Of a stretch of 64,000 nucleotides of DNA, positions 8,476-15,775 are shown one piece after another. The position numbers were made by a program, and so were the translations under genes. Under the pieces are notes generated by a model. That model saw nothing but the letters and a program-made list of their open reading frames with translations. It did no database searches and was not told where the DNA came from. How positions within the stretch are numbered: position 1 is the stretch's first letter; every line of letters begins with the position of its first letter. This stretch comes from Sphingobacterium kitahiroshimense (GTDB lineage Bacteria > Bacteroidota > Bacteroidia > Sphingobacteriales > Sphingobacteriaceae), in the NCBI RefSeq assembly GCF_025961315.1, contig NZ_JAOQNK010000001.1, positions 5,580,001 through 5,644,000 of the forward strand, written 5' to 3'.

Positions 8476-8868
8476 ATGAACATCACAGGAAGACTGACAA
8501 GGGATGCGGAAGTACGCACAACGTCAAACGGAAAACAAGTAGTAAACTTTTCAGTAGCGGTAAACGACAGCTACAAAACCAAACAGGGCGAACGAGTGGA
8601 GCAAACCGCCTATTTCGACTGCTCATATTGGAGAACCCCGAACGCAGTGAAGATACTCACCAAAGGTCTATTGGTAGAAGTGACTGGCAGGGTAAGCACA
8701 AGAGCGTGGGTAGGCAAAGACGGAGAAGCAAAGGCAGGTTTGAACTTTCATACCTCTGACTTCAAACCGCTTGCAGGAGGCAGGAGAGCCGAAACCATAC
8801 AGGCTACTGCACAATCTGAAAGCAACGGATTTACAACACAGGGAGTAGATGACGACCTCCCATTTTAA
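8476..8868 (+). CDS. ssb: Single-stranded DNA-binding protein
   Basis: A 130-residue OB-fold SSB: MNITGRLTRDAEVR start, VVNFSVAVND strand, TAYFDCSYW and the GLLVEVTGRV strand. It ends with the acidic tip DDDLPF, the usual partner-protein docking tail. It presumably protects single-stranded ICE DNA during transfer and re-replication. It is the first gene of the plus-strand operon that carries DUF932 and PRTRC genes, a common ICE and plasmid order. Confidence 0.95.
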   Translation: MNITGRLTRDAEVRTTSNGKQVVNFSVAVNDSYKTKQGERVEQTAYFDCSYWRTPNAVKILTKGLLVEVTGRVSTRAWVGKDGEAKAGLNFHTSDFKPLAGGRRAETIQATAQSESNGFTTQGVDDDLPF

Positions 8869-8912
8869 CAACGAGTATTCAATCATTTTTTAACATCAAA
8901 ATTTTAAGCATT

Positions 8913-9986
8913 ATGGCACATAATATCAATTTCAACGAGAGAACAGGGCGTTATTCATTTTTCAGCGTTCAAAAAAAAGCGTGGCACAACTTGGGGCAAA
9001 TCGTGGAGCAATACCCGACAAGCGAGGAAGCTATCAAATACGCAGGGTTAGATTACGAAGTCATAAAATCCCCACTATTTACAAAAGGTTCGGGCATTAT
9101 CGAAACTGCCAACGGCATAGAGATAGGCAGTAGCGAATTGGAAGTACCTAACTATTTCGCCAACATACGCACCGATAACAACGCAGTATTGGGCGTAGTC
9201 GGCAAGGATTACCACATAGTACAAAACCGTGAAGCCTTTAATTTCTTTGATGCTATTGTAGGTGGTGGCGAGGGGATTTTATACGAAACCGCAGGAGCGT
9301 TAGGCAACGGAGAACGCATTTTTATCACAGCCAAATTGCCCGACTATATCCGTGTAGGTAATGGCGATGATGTAACAGAAAAGTACATTTTCCTAACCAC
9401 TTCGCACGATGGTAGCGGAAGTATTACAGCCGCATTTACGCCTATCAGAATTGTTTGTCAAAACACCTTAAACGCTTCGTTACGCAGTATGACCAATGTA
9501 GTCCGTATCAAGCACACTTCGGGGGCAAAACAACGTATCGAGAATGCTCACAAGATTATGGGACTTGCCAACACATTGAGCAACCAATTAGAGGGCATTT
9601 TCAACGAATGGGCAAAAGTAAAGGTAACAGACCGAGAGGTAAGAAAGCTAATACAGTTGGCACTTTGCCCAAATAAAGAAACGCTTGACCTAATCAAAAA
9701 AGGTGCGGATGATGAAATTTCCACCGTGTTCAAAAACACCGTTGAGGATGCTTTTGCTTATGCGATGATAAGCGATACACAGCAAATGGACACTACCAAA
9801 GGCACGTTGTTCGGAGCGTATAATGCTGTGACAGGGTACTATCAGAACGTGAGAAATTACAAGAACGATGAAGCCAAGTTGCAAAGTATTGTATTGGGTG
9901 GTACTGCCCAACTCAAATCACAAAAAGCATTTGAATTGTGTAGTGATTTTGCCTTAGATGGTGCGGAAATCCTAAACCTTAATTAA
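8913..9986 (+). CDS. DUF932 domain-containing protein
   Basis: A 357-residue protein of the DUF932 (phage/plasmid-like) family: N-terminal HNINFNERTGRYSFFSVQKKAWHNLG, VLGVVGKDYHIVQNREAFNFFD near 95-116, then ITAAFTPIRIVCQNTLNASL near 172-191. The biochemical role is unknown. It is widespread on phages, plasmids and ICEs and often sits between ssb and PRTRC genes, as here, so a DNA-maintenance role is likely. Confidence 0.92.
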   Translation: MAHNINFNERTGRYSFFSVQKKAWHNLGQIVEQYPTSEEAIKYAGLDYEVIKSPLFTKGSGIIETANGIEIGSSELEVPNYFANIRTDNNAVLGVVGKDYHIVQNREAFNFFDAIVGGGEGILYETAGALGNGERIFITAKLPDYIRVGNGDDVTEKYIFLTTSHDGSGSITAAFTPIRIVCQNTLNASLRSMTNVVRIKHTSGAKQRIENAHKIMGLANTLSNQLEGIFNEWAKVKVTDREVRKLIQLALCPNKETLDLIKKGADDEISTVFKNTVEDAFAYAMISDTQQMDTTKGTLFGAYNAVTGYYQNVRNYKNDEAKLQSIVLGGTAQLKSQKAFELCSDFALDGAEILNLN

Positions 9987-10037
9987 ATAACAACAGGCTA
10001 CCGCCTTAATCGGTGGTAGCCTTATAAAACAACGGAT

Positions 10038-10244
10038 ATGAAAGCAAAAACAATAGAGGAAGCAAAAAGTATGGCTAAAGACAAGAGCCTTGAAACACAA
10101 TACAAAGACGAAGCTATTTACATCATCTATTGCAGTAGAACCGAGTATTTCTATGTAGATACCAATAGCCTAATACGACTTTGGGAACAGCTATTTGGCT
10201 ATTATGAAAATGGAGTTTATACCGCTGAAAAACCACACTCATAA
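10038..10244 (+). CDS. Hypothetical small ICE protein
   Basis: A 68-residue soluble protein (start MKAKTIEEAKSMAKD, middle AIYIIYCSRTEYFYVD) with no known motif. It follows DUF932 by 51 bp and ends 4 bp before the next small gene, so it belongs to the same operon. Confidence 0.65.
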   Translation: MKAKTIEEAKSMAKDKSLETQYKDEAIYIIYCSRTEYFYVDTNSLIRLWEQLFGYYENGVYTAEKPHS

Positions 10245-10248
10245 AGCT

Positions 10249-10452
10249 ATGCAAGTAACAGATTTGAACGGTTGCCCCATTGAGATAACGAACCTTAAAG
10301 AAGCCATTAAAATGGCAAGGCAATATAAAGAGTACCGACACGAGGACAAAAGTTTTTCAGAGTTCGACAAAAAGCTAAAAGCCTATTGGACGGATATGTT
10401 TGAGAAACTGACAACAATCAAAAAACGATTAGACGAAACTTTAAAATTTTAG
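10249..10452 (+). CDS. Hypothetical small ICE protein
   Basis: A 67-residue charged protein (MQVTDLNGCPIEITNLKEAI... LKAYWTDMFEKLTTIKKR). I chose the ATG at 10249, 4 bp after the previous stop, over a longer frame opening at 10195 that would overlap that gene by 50 bp. It is predicted helical, of unknown function, and adjacent to the PRTRC genes. Confidence 0.65.
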   Translation: MQVTDLNGCPIEITNLKEAIKMARQYKEYRHEDKSFSEFDKKLKAYWTDMFEKLTTIKKRLDETLKF

Positions 10453-10456
10453 AACA

Positions 10457-11065
10457 ATGAACACAAATTTTTTCAATCAGATACAGCAGTTGGACTTTAC
10501 AGGAGTTTTACAACTGAACATTTCAAAAGGAATAGAAAGCAACTTAATCGTAACAGTATTGCTCAACAACGAACAATGCGGAGATAGTGCCAAAAACGGT
10601 ATTCCCCCATTGACATTTAACGCCACGCCCCAAGAGTTTGACGAGGGTTTTTTTGAGCAGATAACCACACCTATACAAAAGGTATCGGGCTTAATGGTGG
10701 ATATGGAGAAATTCTTAAAGCAATTGGAAGAAGTTAAAAAGCAATCGGCAATCGAGAAAGAAAAAGCCGAAAAGGAGAAAAAGGAAAAAGAAGCCAAAGA
10801 CAAGAAGTTTAAAGATGCTATGGCAAAGGCTGACGAGTTGGAGAAAGAGGGCAAGTTCCGTGATGCGTGGATGAAAGTACCCGATATAACGGAGTTCCCC
10901 GAAAAAGCGGACGAGATACGCAAGCGTAAAACATCATTGTCCGACAAGTTTGCCACACCAAGCCTTTTCGGGGCAATGGAAGAAGCAAAACCCGAACCGC
11001 AAAAAGAGGAAGAAGTTACTGCCGATTATCCTATTGATGAAGCGGACGAAGAAGAACAGTATTAA
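10457..11065 (+). CDS. PRTRC system protein E
   Basis: A 202-residue protein with an N-terminal beta-rich part (FNQIQQLDFTGVLQLNIS, IVTVLLNNEQCGD, about 1-80), a long Lys/Glu coiled-coil (about 85-120, EKEKAEKEKKEKEAKDKK) and an acidic C-terminal tail. This fits PRTRC protein E, a conserved member of the ParB-related, ThiF-related cassette. It starts 4 bp after the previous gene and precedes protein C by 18 bp. The molecular function is unknown. Confidence 0.85.
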   Translation: MNTNFFNQIQQLDFTGVLQLNISKGIESNLIVTVLLNNEQCGDSAKNGIPPLTFNATPQEFDEGFFEQITTPIQKVSGLMVDMEKFLKQLEEVKKQSAIEKEKAEKEKKEKEAKDKKFKDAMAKADELEKEGKFRDAWMKVPDITEFPEKADEIRKRKTSLSDKFATPSLFGAMEEAKPEPQKEEEVTADYPIDEADEEEQY

Positions 11066-11083
11066 CACTTAAAAACGACCATT

Positions 11084-11302
11084 ATGTTATTAGCAACCCA
11101 ATTAGAGCGAGTATTTATCCTCAATGATAAAGGACAGGACATCAGACTGACCGACCCAGAACCACGTTGGAGCGTGGAAGCCGTAATGAATTTTTACGCC
11201 AATATGTACCCGATTTTGACAACAGCAAAAGCATCCGCACCGCAAATCAAAGATGATGCGGTAGAGTACAAATTTGAAAGCGTAATGGGTACGAAAGGTT
11301 AA
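11084..11302 (+). CDS. PRTRC system protein C, ubiquitin-like
   Basis: A 72-residue protein matching PRTRC protein C, a family assigned to prokaryotic ubiquitin-like proteins: strand-turn start LERVFILNDKGQDIRLTDP, then VEAVMNFYANMYPILTTA helix and strand AVEYKFESVMGTKG. The chain ends in a free C-terminal glycine, as needed for adenylation by an E1. The E1-like and E2-like partners lie downstream in the same operon. Whether it is actually conjugated to targets is not known. Confidence 0.85.
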   Translation: MLLATQLERVFILNDKGQDIRLTDPEPRWSVEAVMNFYANMYPILTTAKASAPQIKDDAVEYKFESVMGTKG

Positions 11303-11319
11303 ACAAAAATTATAAAACG

Positions 11320-12486
11320 ATGAATTATGCAACGCAATATCATATCGGGAACAATCAGCATACCCGAACAGAAACGACAACAGCAGTTACACCGACAGTT
11401 GGGCGAGTTCGCAAATTGGCTACAAAGACCAAAGGACGCAAACCAAGTGCAGAAAGACAAACAGAAATCCGTACCAATAGCAATGCTACCAATGGTATTC
11501 TAAAGTGTACGTTTCTGCCTAAACTGAAAATAGCACAATCCGTACAGGCTTGTCAGAAAACGGAGAGGGATTTTTACAAGTCCCTTTCCCGACTTGCTGA
11601 ACATTACAGCATTGAGCCAATGCAGACCAAAGATTTTGATTTTCCATACAATATAACATTGTCTATGTGGGATATGGAAACCAAAGTAAAACGTACCAAC
11701 ATAAATTGGGATAGTTTCAAATTGGTACAGGATAGTAAGAAAACCTTTTTTGTGAGCGAGGAAAGGTATAATGTAGGTACAACCTTGTATTATATTCCTA
11801 TTGCACCACTCTTTAAAATGCTCAAAGACCCGAAACGTAAAAAGACCGCACAGGTACTTTTATCGGTATGCAGTTATCTGTACCATATTGCCGATGTACC
11901 GTATTACAGGCAGGAAGACAGCTATTTGTATTGGTTGTATGAAACGCATAAAGATTGGGTAGAACAGGATGATGAAACAGACGAAACCGAAACGTATAAA
12001 AGTGAGTTGAGAAATGCCGAATATATTGGCGACAATATAGAACAAAAGCTATTTAACCGTATCAATCTAAAGGTATTTGAACAGCGTTTGAGCCGATTTA
12101 AAAGCCTTGATACATTCGACAGGGAATGTTGGCAGATAGCTTGTAATGCTTTTGTCCTTTATACGGAATATCCGAACGCAACCATTTTCAGAAATGCACC
12201 ATTGCCCGAAGAAGACCCCTATAATGATGATTACGAAAATGAAGCAATCGGAATGGAAAAGTATATCTCTTTTATTTCCGATACCAAAGGTTGGTTATAT
12301 GAAAGCCTTAAAGAAAGCATCAACAACGAGTTTAACGAGTGCGGAGTATTGGAAGAACCGACCATTTGCAAAGCCTTTGACGGAAGCAAAATAAAGACAA
12401 ACAACCTTGATTTTGAAAACCGCCTGTTTACCTTATTGGACGACCTATGCACTCTATTGTATGACTATAAAACAACAGAAAAATGA
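11320..12486 (+). CDS. Conserved PRTRC-locus protein (protein F position)
   Basis: A 388-residue protein between PRTRC C and PRTRC B, overlapping B by 4 bp (ATGA). It has a basic, Thr/Ala-rich N-terminus (about 1-60, VRKLATKTKGRKPSAERQ) that may bind nucleic acid, followed by a mixed globular part with VLLSVCSYLYHIADVPYYR. I do not recognise catalytic motifs. It occupies the slot of the variable large PRTRC protein; that assignment rests on position. Confidence 0.75.
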   Translation: MNYATQYHIGNNQHTRTETTTAVTPTVGRVRKLATKTKGRKPSAERQTEIRTNSNATNGILKCTFLPKLKIAQSVQACQKTERDFYKSLSRLAEHYSIEPMQTKDFDFPYNITLSMWDMETKVKRTNINWDSFKLVQDSKKTFFVSEERYNVGTTLYYIPIAPLFKMLKDPKRKKTAQVLLSVCSYLYHIADVPYYRQEDSYLYWLYETHKDWVEQDDETDETETYKSELRNAEYIGDNIEQKLFNRINLKVFEQRLSRFKSLDTFDRECWQIACNAFVLYTEYPNATIFRNAPLPEEDPYNDDYENEAIGMEKYISFISDTKGWLYESLKESINNEFNECGVLEEPTICKAFDGSKIKTNNLDFENRLFTLLDDLCTLLYDYKTTEK

Positions 12487-13205
12487 ACACCATAAACAAC
12501 ATAACCAAAGATTTCGGCACATTGTACTATCCAAAATCCGCTTTGGTTTTCTATGAAACCAAAGGAACAGATACAGCAATGTACGTGGAGCATTTCGATA
12601 TGGATAGCAACGGAACGCCTACCAATGCCCACCCATTGACAGTAAAAGAAGCCAACGTATTATCAATGGCTTTACAGACCGATGAAGAAAAGAATAAAGC
12701 CTTTTTAAAGCCAAAGGGAATTTTGCCGACAAACATTTTGCATATCAATCAGAGTGCAGAAAATGGTGCGGTACTTTGGTACACCAAATCAAAGCAAAGG
12801 CAACTGTATTTTGTAGATAGTTTGGGCATACCCAACGGAAAGGCACAAGTACCGCCAATGCTTTGGTTAGCGAGCAAAAGCAGTCTTACTGTATTTGCTT
12901 TGGCAAACGACAGAAGACCCACCGAGAAAACGCCATTGCATTACGTTCCTTTCTTCAATATCTATGAAAAGGGCAATGTATGTATGGGTACTGTTAGTAT
13001 TGACATTAAAAATTCGACTTCGGTTGAGGAATTTATACAGGCGTGGGAACATTATTTTTTCAATTCCTATTTCAGCCATTCATTATGCGAGAACCTCACG
13101 AAAAAAAACATTGTAAACCTTTGGAAAGACCTTATCAATACTGATAAACCTTTTCCGAAAGAAGTATTAAAAAAGAATAACAAAACCCTTAAAAATCTAT
13201 TGTGA
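12483..13205 (+). CDS. PRTRC system protein B, E2-like
   Basis: A 240-residue protein matching PRTRC protein B, a family with a ubiquitin-conjugating (E2)-like fold. The best candidate for the thioester cysteine is C167 in the conserved-looking block YEKGNVCMGTVSID, after PPMLWLASKSSLTVFAL (about 124-140). It overlaps the gene before it by 4 bp and the E1-like gene after it by one base (TGATG), so stoichiometric expression is likely. Confidence 0.85.
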   Translation: MNTINNITKDFGTLYYPKSALVFYETKGTDTAMYVEHFDMDSNGTPTNAHPLTVKEANVLSMALQTDEEKNKAFLKPKGILPTNILHINQSAENGAVLWYTKSKQRQLYFVDSLGIPNGKAQVPPMLWLASKSSLTVFALANDRRPTEKTPLHYVPFFNIYEKGNVCMGTVSIDIKNSTSVEEFIQAWEHYFFNSYFSHSLCENLTKKNIVNLWKDLINTDKPFPKEVLKKNNKTLKNLL

Positions 13206-14011
13206 TGAATACAGCAAAAACAGCAATCCATTTTACGGACAATTATCTGCTCAATCCGACAAACCCAATTTCGGTAAACCTTATCGGGGCAGGTGGCACA
13301 GGCTCAAAAGTATTGACCGCTTTAATGGAAATAAACGAGAGCTTGATAGCGTTGGGACACGCAGGGTTGCAAGTCCGCCTTTGGGATGATGATGTTATCA
13401 CGAGTGCCAATTTAGGCAGACAGCGTTTTTTTGAAAGTGAAACAGGATTGTACAAATCGGTTGCATTGATAAACCGTATCAATCGTTGCATCGGTACAAA
13501 TTGGAAAGCCGAAACGGTAAAATTTGAAAAGGACAAGTTTGGCAGAATACCCGAAAAAGCAAGGGCAATCATTACTATTACTTGTGTGGACAATGTACAG
13601 GCGAGGTTTGGCGTTGCTGAAATTCTTAAAGAAATAAGTTACCGCAGACACTACCAAGATGAGCCGAAATATTGGTTGGATTTTGGCAACAGCCAAGATA
13701 CAGGACAAGTGCTACTATCTACTATCGGAGAGATAAAGCAACCCAATTCAGAGAAATACCAAACGGTGGCAAGCCTGCCATTTGTTACCGATGAATTTGG
13801 CGAATTGCTGAAGCAATCCGAACAAGAGGATAACACGCCAAGTTGCTCACTTGCCGAAGCGTTGGAACACCAGGACTTGTTTATCAATTCCTCATTAACC
13901 CAAATGGGTTGTTCTTTGCTGTGGAACTTATTTCGCAGGGGAATGACTGAATACAAAGGATTTTTTCACAATCTGAAAGATTTCCGCACCCACCCGATAA
14001 AAGTCGCCTGA
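13205..14011 (+). CDS. PRTRC system ThiF family protein, E1-like
   Basis: About 268 residues of the ThiF/E1 superfamily. The nucleotide loop is NLIGAGGTGSKVLTAL (about residues 25-40), followed by the E1 signature LWDDDVITSANLGRQRFFESETG with the acidic DDD and NLGRQ, and a YKSVALINRIN helix. A cysteine in NTPSCSLAEAL is a possible thioester site. The frame opens at a GTG at 13202, but the ATG at 13205 overlapping the B stop is the better start. It closes the PRTRC operon and would activate the C protein. Confidence 0.9.
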   Translation: MNTAKTAIHFTDNYLLNPTNPISVNLIGAGGTGSKVLTALMEINESLIALGHAGLQVRLWDDDVITSANLGRQRFFESETGLYKSVALINRINRCIGTNWKAETVKFEKDKFGRIPEKARAIITITCVDNVQARFGVAEILKEISYRRHYQDEPKYWLDFGNSQDTGQVLLSTIGEIKQPNSEKYQTVASLPFVTDEFGELLKQSEQEDNTPSCSLAEALEHQDLFINSSLTQMGCSLLWNLFRRGMTEYKGFFHNLKDFRTHPIKVA

Positions 14012-14027
14012 CCCGAAAAGTCGGGCG

Positions 14028-14070
14028 GCAAAAAGACAGATCCTCCCGATGGTCGGGACAGTCTTTTTGC
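14028..14070 (+). terminator. Strong hairpin terminator after PRTRC operon
   Basis: Outer stem GCAAAAAGAC (14028-14037) pairs with GTCTTTTTGC (14061-14070); inner stem CCCGA/TCGGG lies at 14045-14049 and 14053-14057. It separates the plus-strand PRTRC operon from the convergent receiver gene. Confidence 0.75.
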
Positions 14071-14289
14071 ATCAAATCGGTGCAACCCCTTTGTCAAAAT
14101 GCACCGCTACACAATTTCCTTTCTCTACCTTTTACCAAACAGGTTGCGACATTATTGTGTGGGATATTCATTATCCCAATGATTAGGTATGCAATGACTT
14201 CTTTTCTTTTCACATAAGCGACCAAAGAAAAGAAGCAAAAGAACGCCGCTTGATTAGAACAGATATTTTATACTATTATAATCGGAACG

Positions 14290-14739
14290 TTACTTATTAC
14301 TGAAATATTCCTGTGCAATTTCCGCTACTCCCACACTAAAATATCTACCGCCATTGGTAACAACATCAATAGCTTTTTTAAAATCGTCCGTATCGCTACC
14401 AATGAGCAAATAACCTGTAAAACCAATTTCCAAAAGAGGTTTTACGGCTTTTTCTGCATCAATATCATTATGTGCAATCAGGTTAATGGTTGGATATTGT
14501 GTTCTCAATTCTTGAAGCTGTGCCAGCACATTCTTATTGTAAAAATCAAGGTCAATAATACAAACGTTGGGGAGTGTTTTTAATGCTGATAATTGGGATA
14601 GTCCGTCTTCAATGTTTTCAGAGCGGAACGATACTTCAATTCCTGAAGCAGCGAGGTCGTTGCAGGTCAAATCCAAAATCGGGCTTTTATCATTGATAAA
14701 GGCGAGGGTAATTTTTTTTTGTGCTGTACCAGTTTCCAT
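14290..14739 (-). CDS. Stand-alone degenerate response-regulator receiver protein
   Basis: About 149 residues that thread as a receiver domain with no output domain: strand ITLAFINDKSPILDL, phosphoacceptor candidate in NVCIIDLDFYNKN, LIAHND strand, and the C-terminal GYLLIGSDTDDFKKAIDVV block. The usual Lys of GYLLK is replaced by Ile, and the first acidic pair is reduced, so phosphorylation is doubtful. An upstream TTG at 14775 also opens the frame; I prefer the ATG at 14739. It lies downstream of two HTH genes and may take part in ICE regulation. Confidence 0.75.
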   Translation of the reverse strand: METGTAQKKITLAFINDKSPILDLTCNDLAASGIEVSFRSENIEDGLSQLSALKTLPNVCIIDLDFYNKNVLAQLQELRTQYPTINLIAHNDIDAEKAVKPLLEIGFTGYLLIGSDTDDFKKAIDVVTNGGRYFSVGVAEIAQEYFSNK

Positions 14740-14830
14740 ATCATTACTTTTTTGAGTTGATGTAGCCCTGCACAAAAAAAAGAAGCGCAGGCAACCACAC
14801 TTACCGATACTGAGGCACTGGTACGCCTTA

Positions 14831-14893
14831 ATCCCCGAATAAGCGAGCGCCCACGCCTATGACGTGAGCGTTCTTACTTATTGTCTTGGGGAT
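14831..14893. other. Long imperfect hairpin, possible structured RNA or attenuator
   Basis: ATCCCC (14831-14836) pairs with GGGGAT (14888-14893), AATAAG (14838-14843) with CTTATT (14877-14882), and CACG (14852-14855) with CGTG (14863-14866). It lies in the 274-bp gap between the HTH pair and the receiver gene on the same transcript side. Confidence 0.35.
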
Positions 14894-15013
14894 ACAAAAA
14901 ATTACCAGTTTTCAGTACCAAGACCTAAAGCAAAAACACTTTAAGTATTGTTATATTTTACATAGCAAATATACTAAAGTCCTTCCGTTGAAACATAGTC
15001 AGAACAAAATTAA

Positions 15014-15313
15014 TTACAAGCAATGTCTGTCATTGGCTATATAGTTCTGTTCTAAGACGGTCAGAATATCACTTTCCTTATAGATTATCTTGCCCCCAAT
15101 TTGTATAAACGGCAGGATATTATCGTCACGGTATTGCTGTAAAGTCCGTTTGCTGATATGGAGCAGCTTGCATACATCTTCGCCCGACAAGTATATTTCT
15201 CCGTTCATTACAGGACGGTAGTTTTTCAATATTTCTTCAATACGGTTTCTCAACTGCATTATCATTTCCTGATGGGCGATGATTTCTTCCGTTTCATTCG
15301 TCAGTAAATCCAT
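15014..15313 (-). CDS. Helix-turn-helix protein, Xis/MerR-like (second of pair)
   Basis: A 99-residue protein with an N-terminal coiled helix (MIMQLRNRIEEILKNYR) and a C-terminal MerR/excisionase-type winged helix: YLSGEDVCKLLHISKRTLQQYRDDNILPFIQIGGKIIY (about 42-79). It overlaps the upstream paralogue by 20 bp. Small HTH proteins of this type (Xis2c/Xis2d in CTnDOT) steer excision and tra/mob expression, the likely role here (inference by family and location). Confidence 0.88.
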   Translation of the reverse strand: MDLLTNETEEIIAHQEMIMQLRNRIEEILKNYRPVMNGEIYLSGEDVCKLLHISKRTLQQYRDDNILPFIQIGGKIIYKESDILTVLEQNYIANDRHCL

Positions 15314-15605
15314 TGTCGTTGGTATTGTACGGCTGTCCGGCTTCGAGTAAAGCCTGTACGTCCGAGCGTTTATAATAATTCTTGCGGTTCAGTTTGGAAT
15401 ATGGCAATAAGCCTTTGTCCTTATAGGTCTGCAAAGTCCGTTTGGTAATGTTCATCATCAAACACACTTCCTGGTTGTCGAGCCATTGCTCTTCTTTGAA
15501 AATCGGCGTGTATTTCCGTACAGCATTTTCGGTCATTTCCAAAATTTCCCTTAGCTCATTTTTCATTCCGTCCAATGCGGATTTTTGTATTGCGATAACT
15601 TCCAT
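15294..15605 (-). CDS. Helix-turn-helix protein, Xis/MerR-like (first of pair)
   Basis: A 103-residue paralogue of the next gene: N-terminal helix KSALDGMKNELREILEMTE and DNQEVCLMMNITKRTLQTYKDKGLLPYSKLN as winged-helix core. It has a 35-bp tandem-repeat motif 62 bp upstream that also occurs before traA, traE and the DUF1896 operon, so this pair is the natural candidate to bind that motif and control itself and transfer. Confidence 0.88.
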   Translation of the reverse strand: MEVIAIQKSALDGMKNELREILEMTENAVRKYTPIFKEEQWLDNQEVCLMMNITKRTLQTYKDKGLLPYSKLNRKNYYKRSDVQALLEAGQPYNTNDNGFTDE

Positions 15606-15666
15606 TTTTTGCTCATTTTTTCTGTGGAAGTCGAAGATATTAAGGGGTGTTACAGGGTTGGAAAAT

Positions 15667-15701
15667 GTAGTATTGATTGGCGTTGAAAGGTAGTGTTTGG
15701 C
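15667..15701 (-). promoter_or_regulatory. ICE 35-bp tandem motif, copy A (before HTH pair)
   Basis: The plus-strand text reads GTAGTATTGATTGGC then GTTGAAAGGTAGTGTTTGGC. It aligns without gaps to copies at 27106, 42185 and 60820. It is 62 bp upstream of the HTH pair start. Confidence 0.65.
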
Positions 15702-15724
15702 GGTTTACTACCTCTGTAAACAAA

Positions 15725-15754
15725 AAATCGGATAACCTTTTGGCTATCCGATTT
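15725..15754 (-). terminator. Terminator after HEPN gene
   Basis: AAATCGGATA (15725-15734) pairs with TATCCGATTT (15745-15754). Read on the minus strand it is followed by a T-run, and it lies 22 bp past the stop of the HEPN-type gene. Confidence 0.85.
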
Positions 15755-15775
15755 GATATTGCTTATTCACAATAT

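Noticed and set aside
8266..8479. Two overlapping small open frames before ssb
   Set aside because: Phe-rich, basic, in different frames over the same bases, with no sign of a real protein; treated as leader sequence.
10477..10956. 159-codon minus-strand frame
   Set aside because: Antisense shadow of PRTRC protein E, created by its Lys/Glu-rich repeats (Ser/Phe-rich when read backwards).
15014..15605. HTH pair considered as a toxin-antitoxin module
   Set aside because: Both proteins are paralogous DNA-binding proteins of the excisionase type; neither has toxin features.
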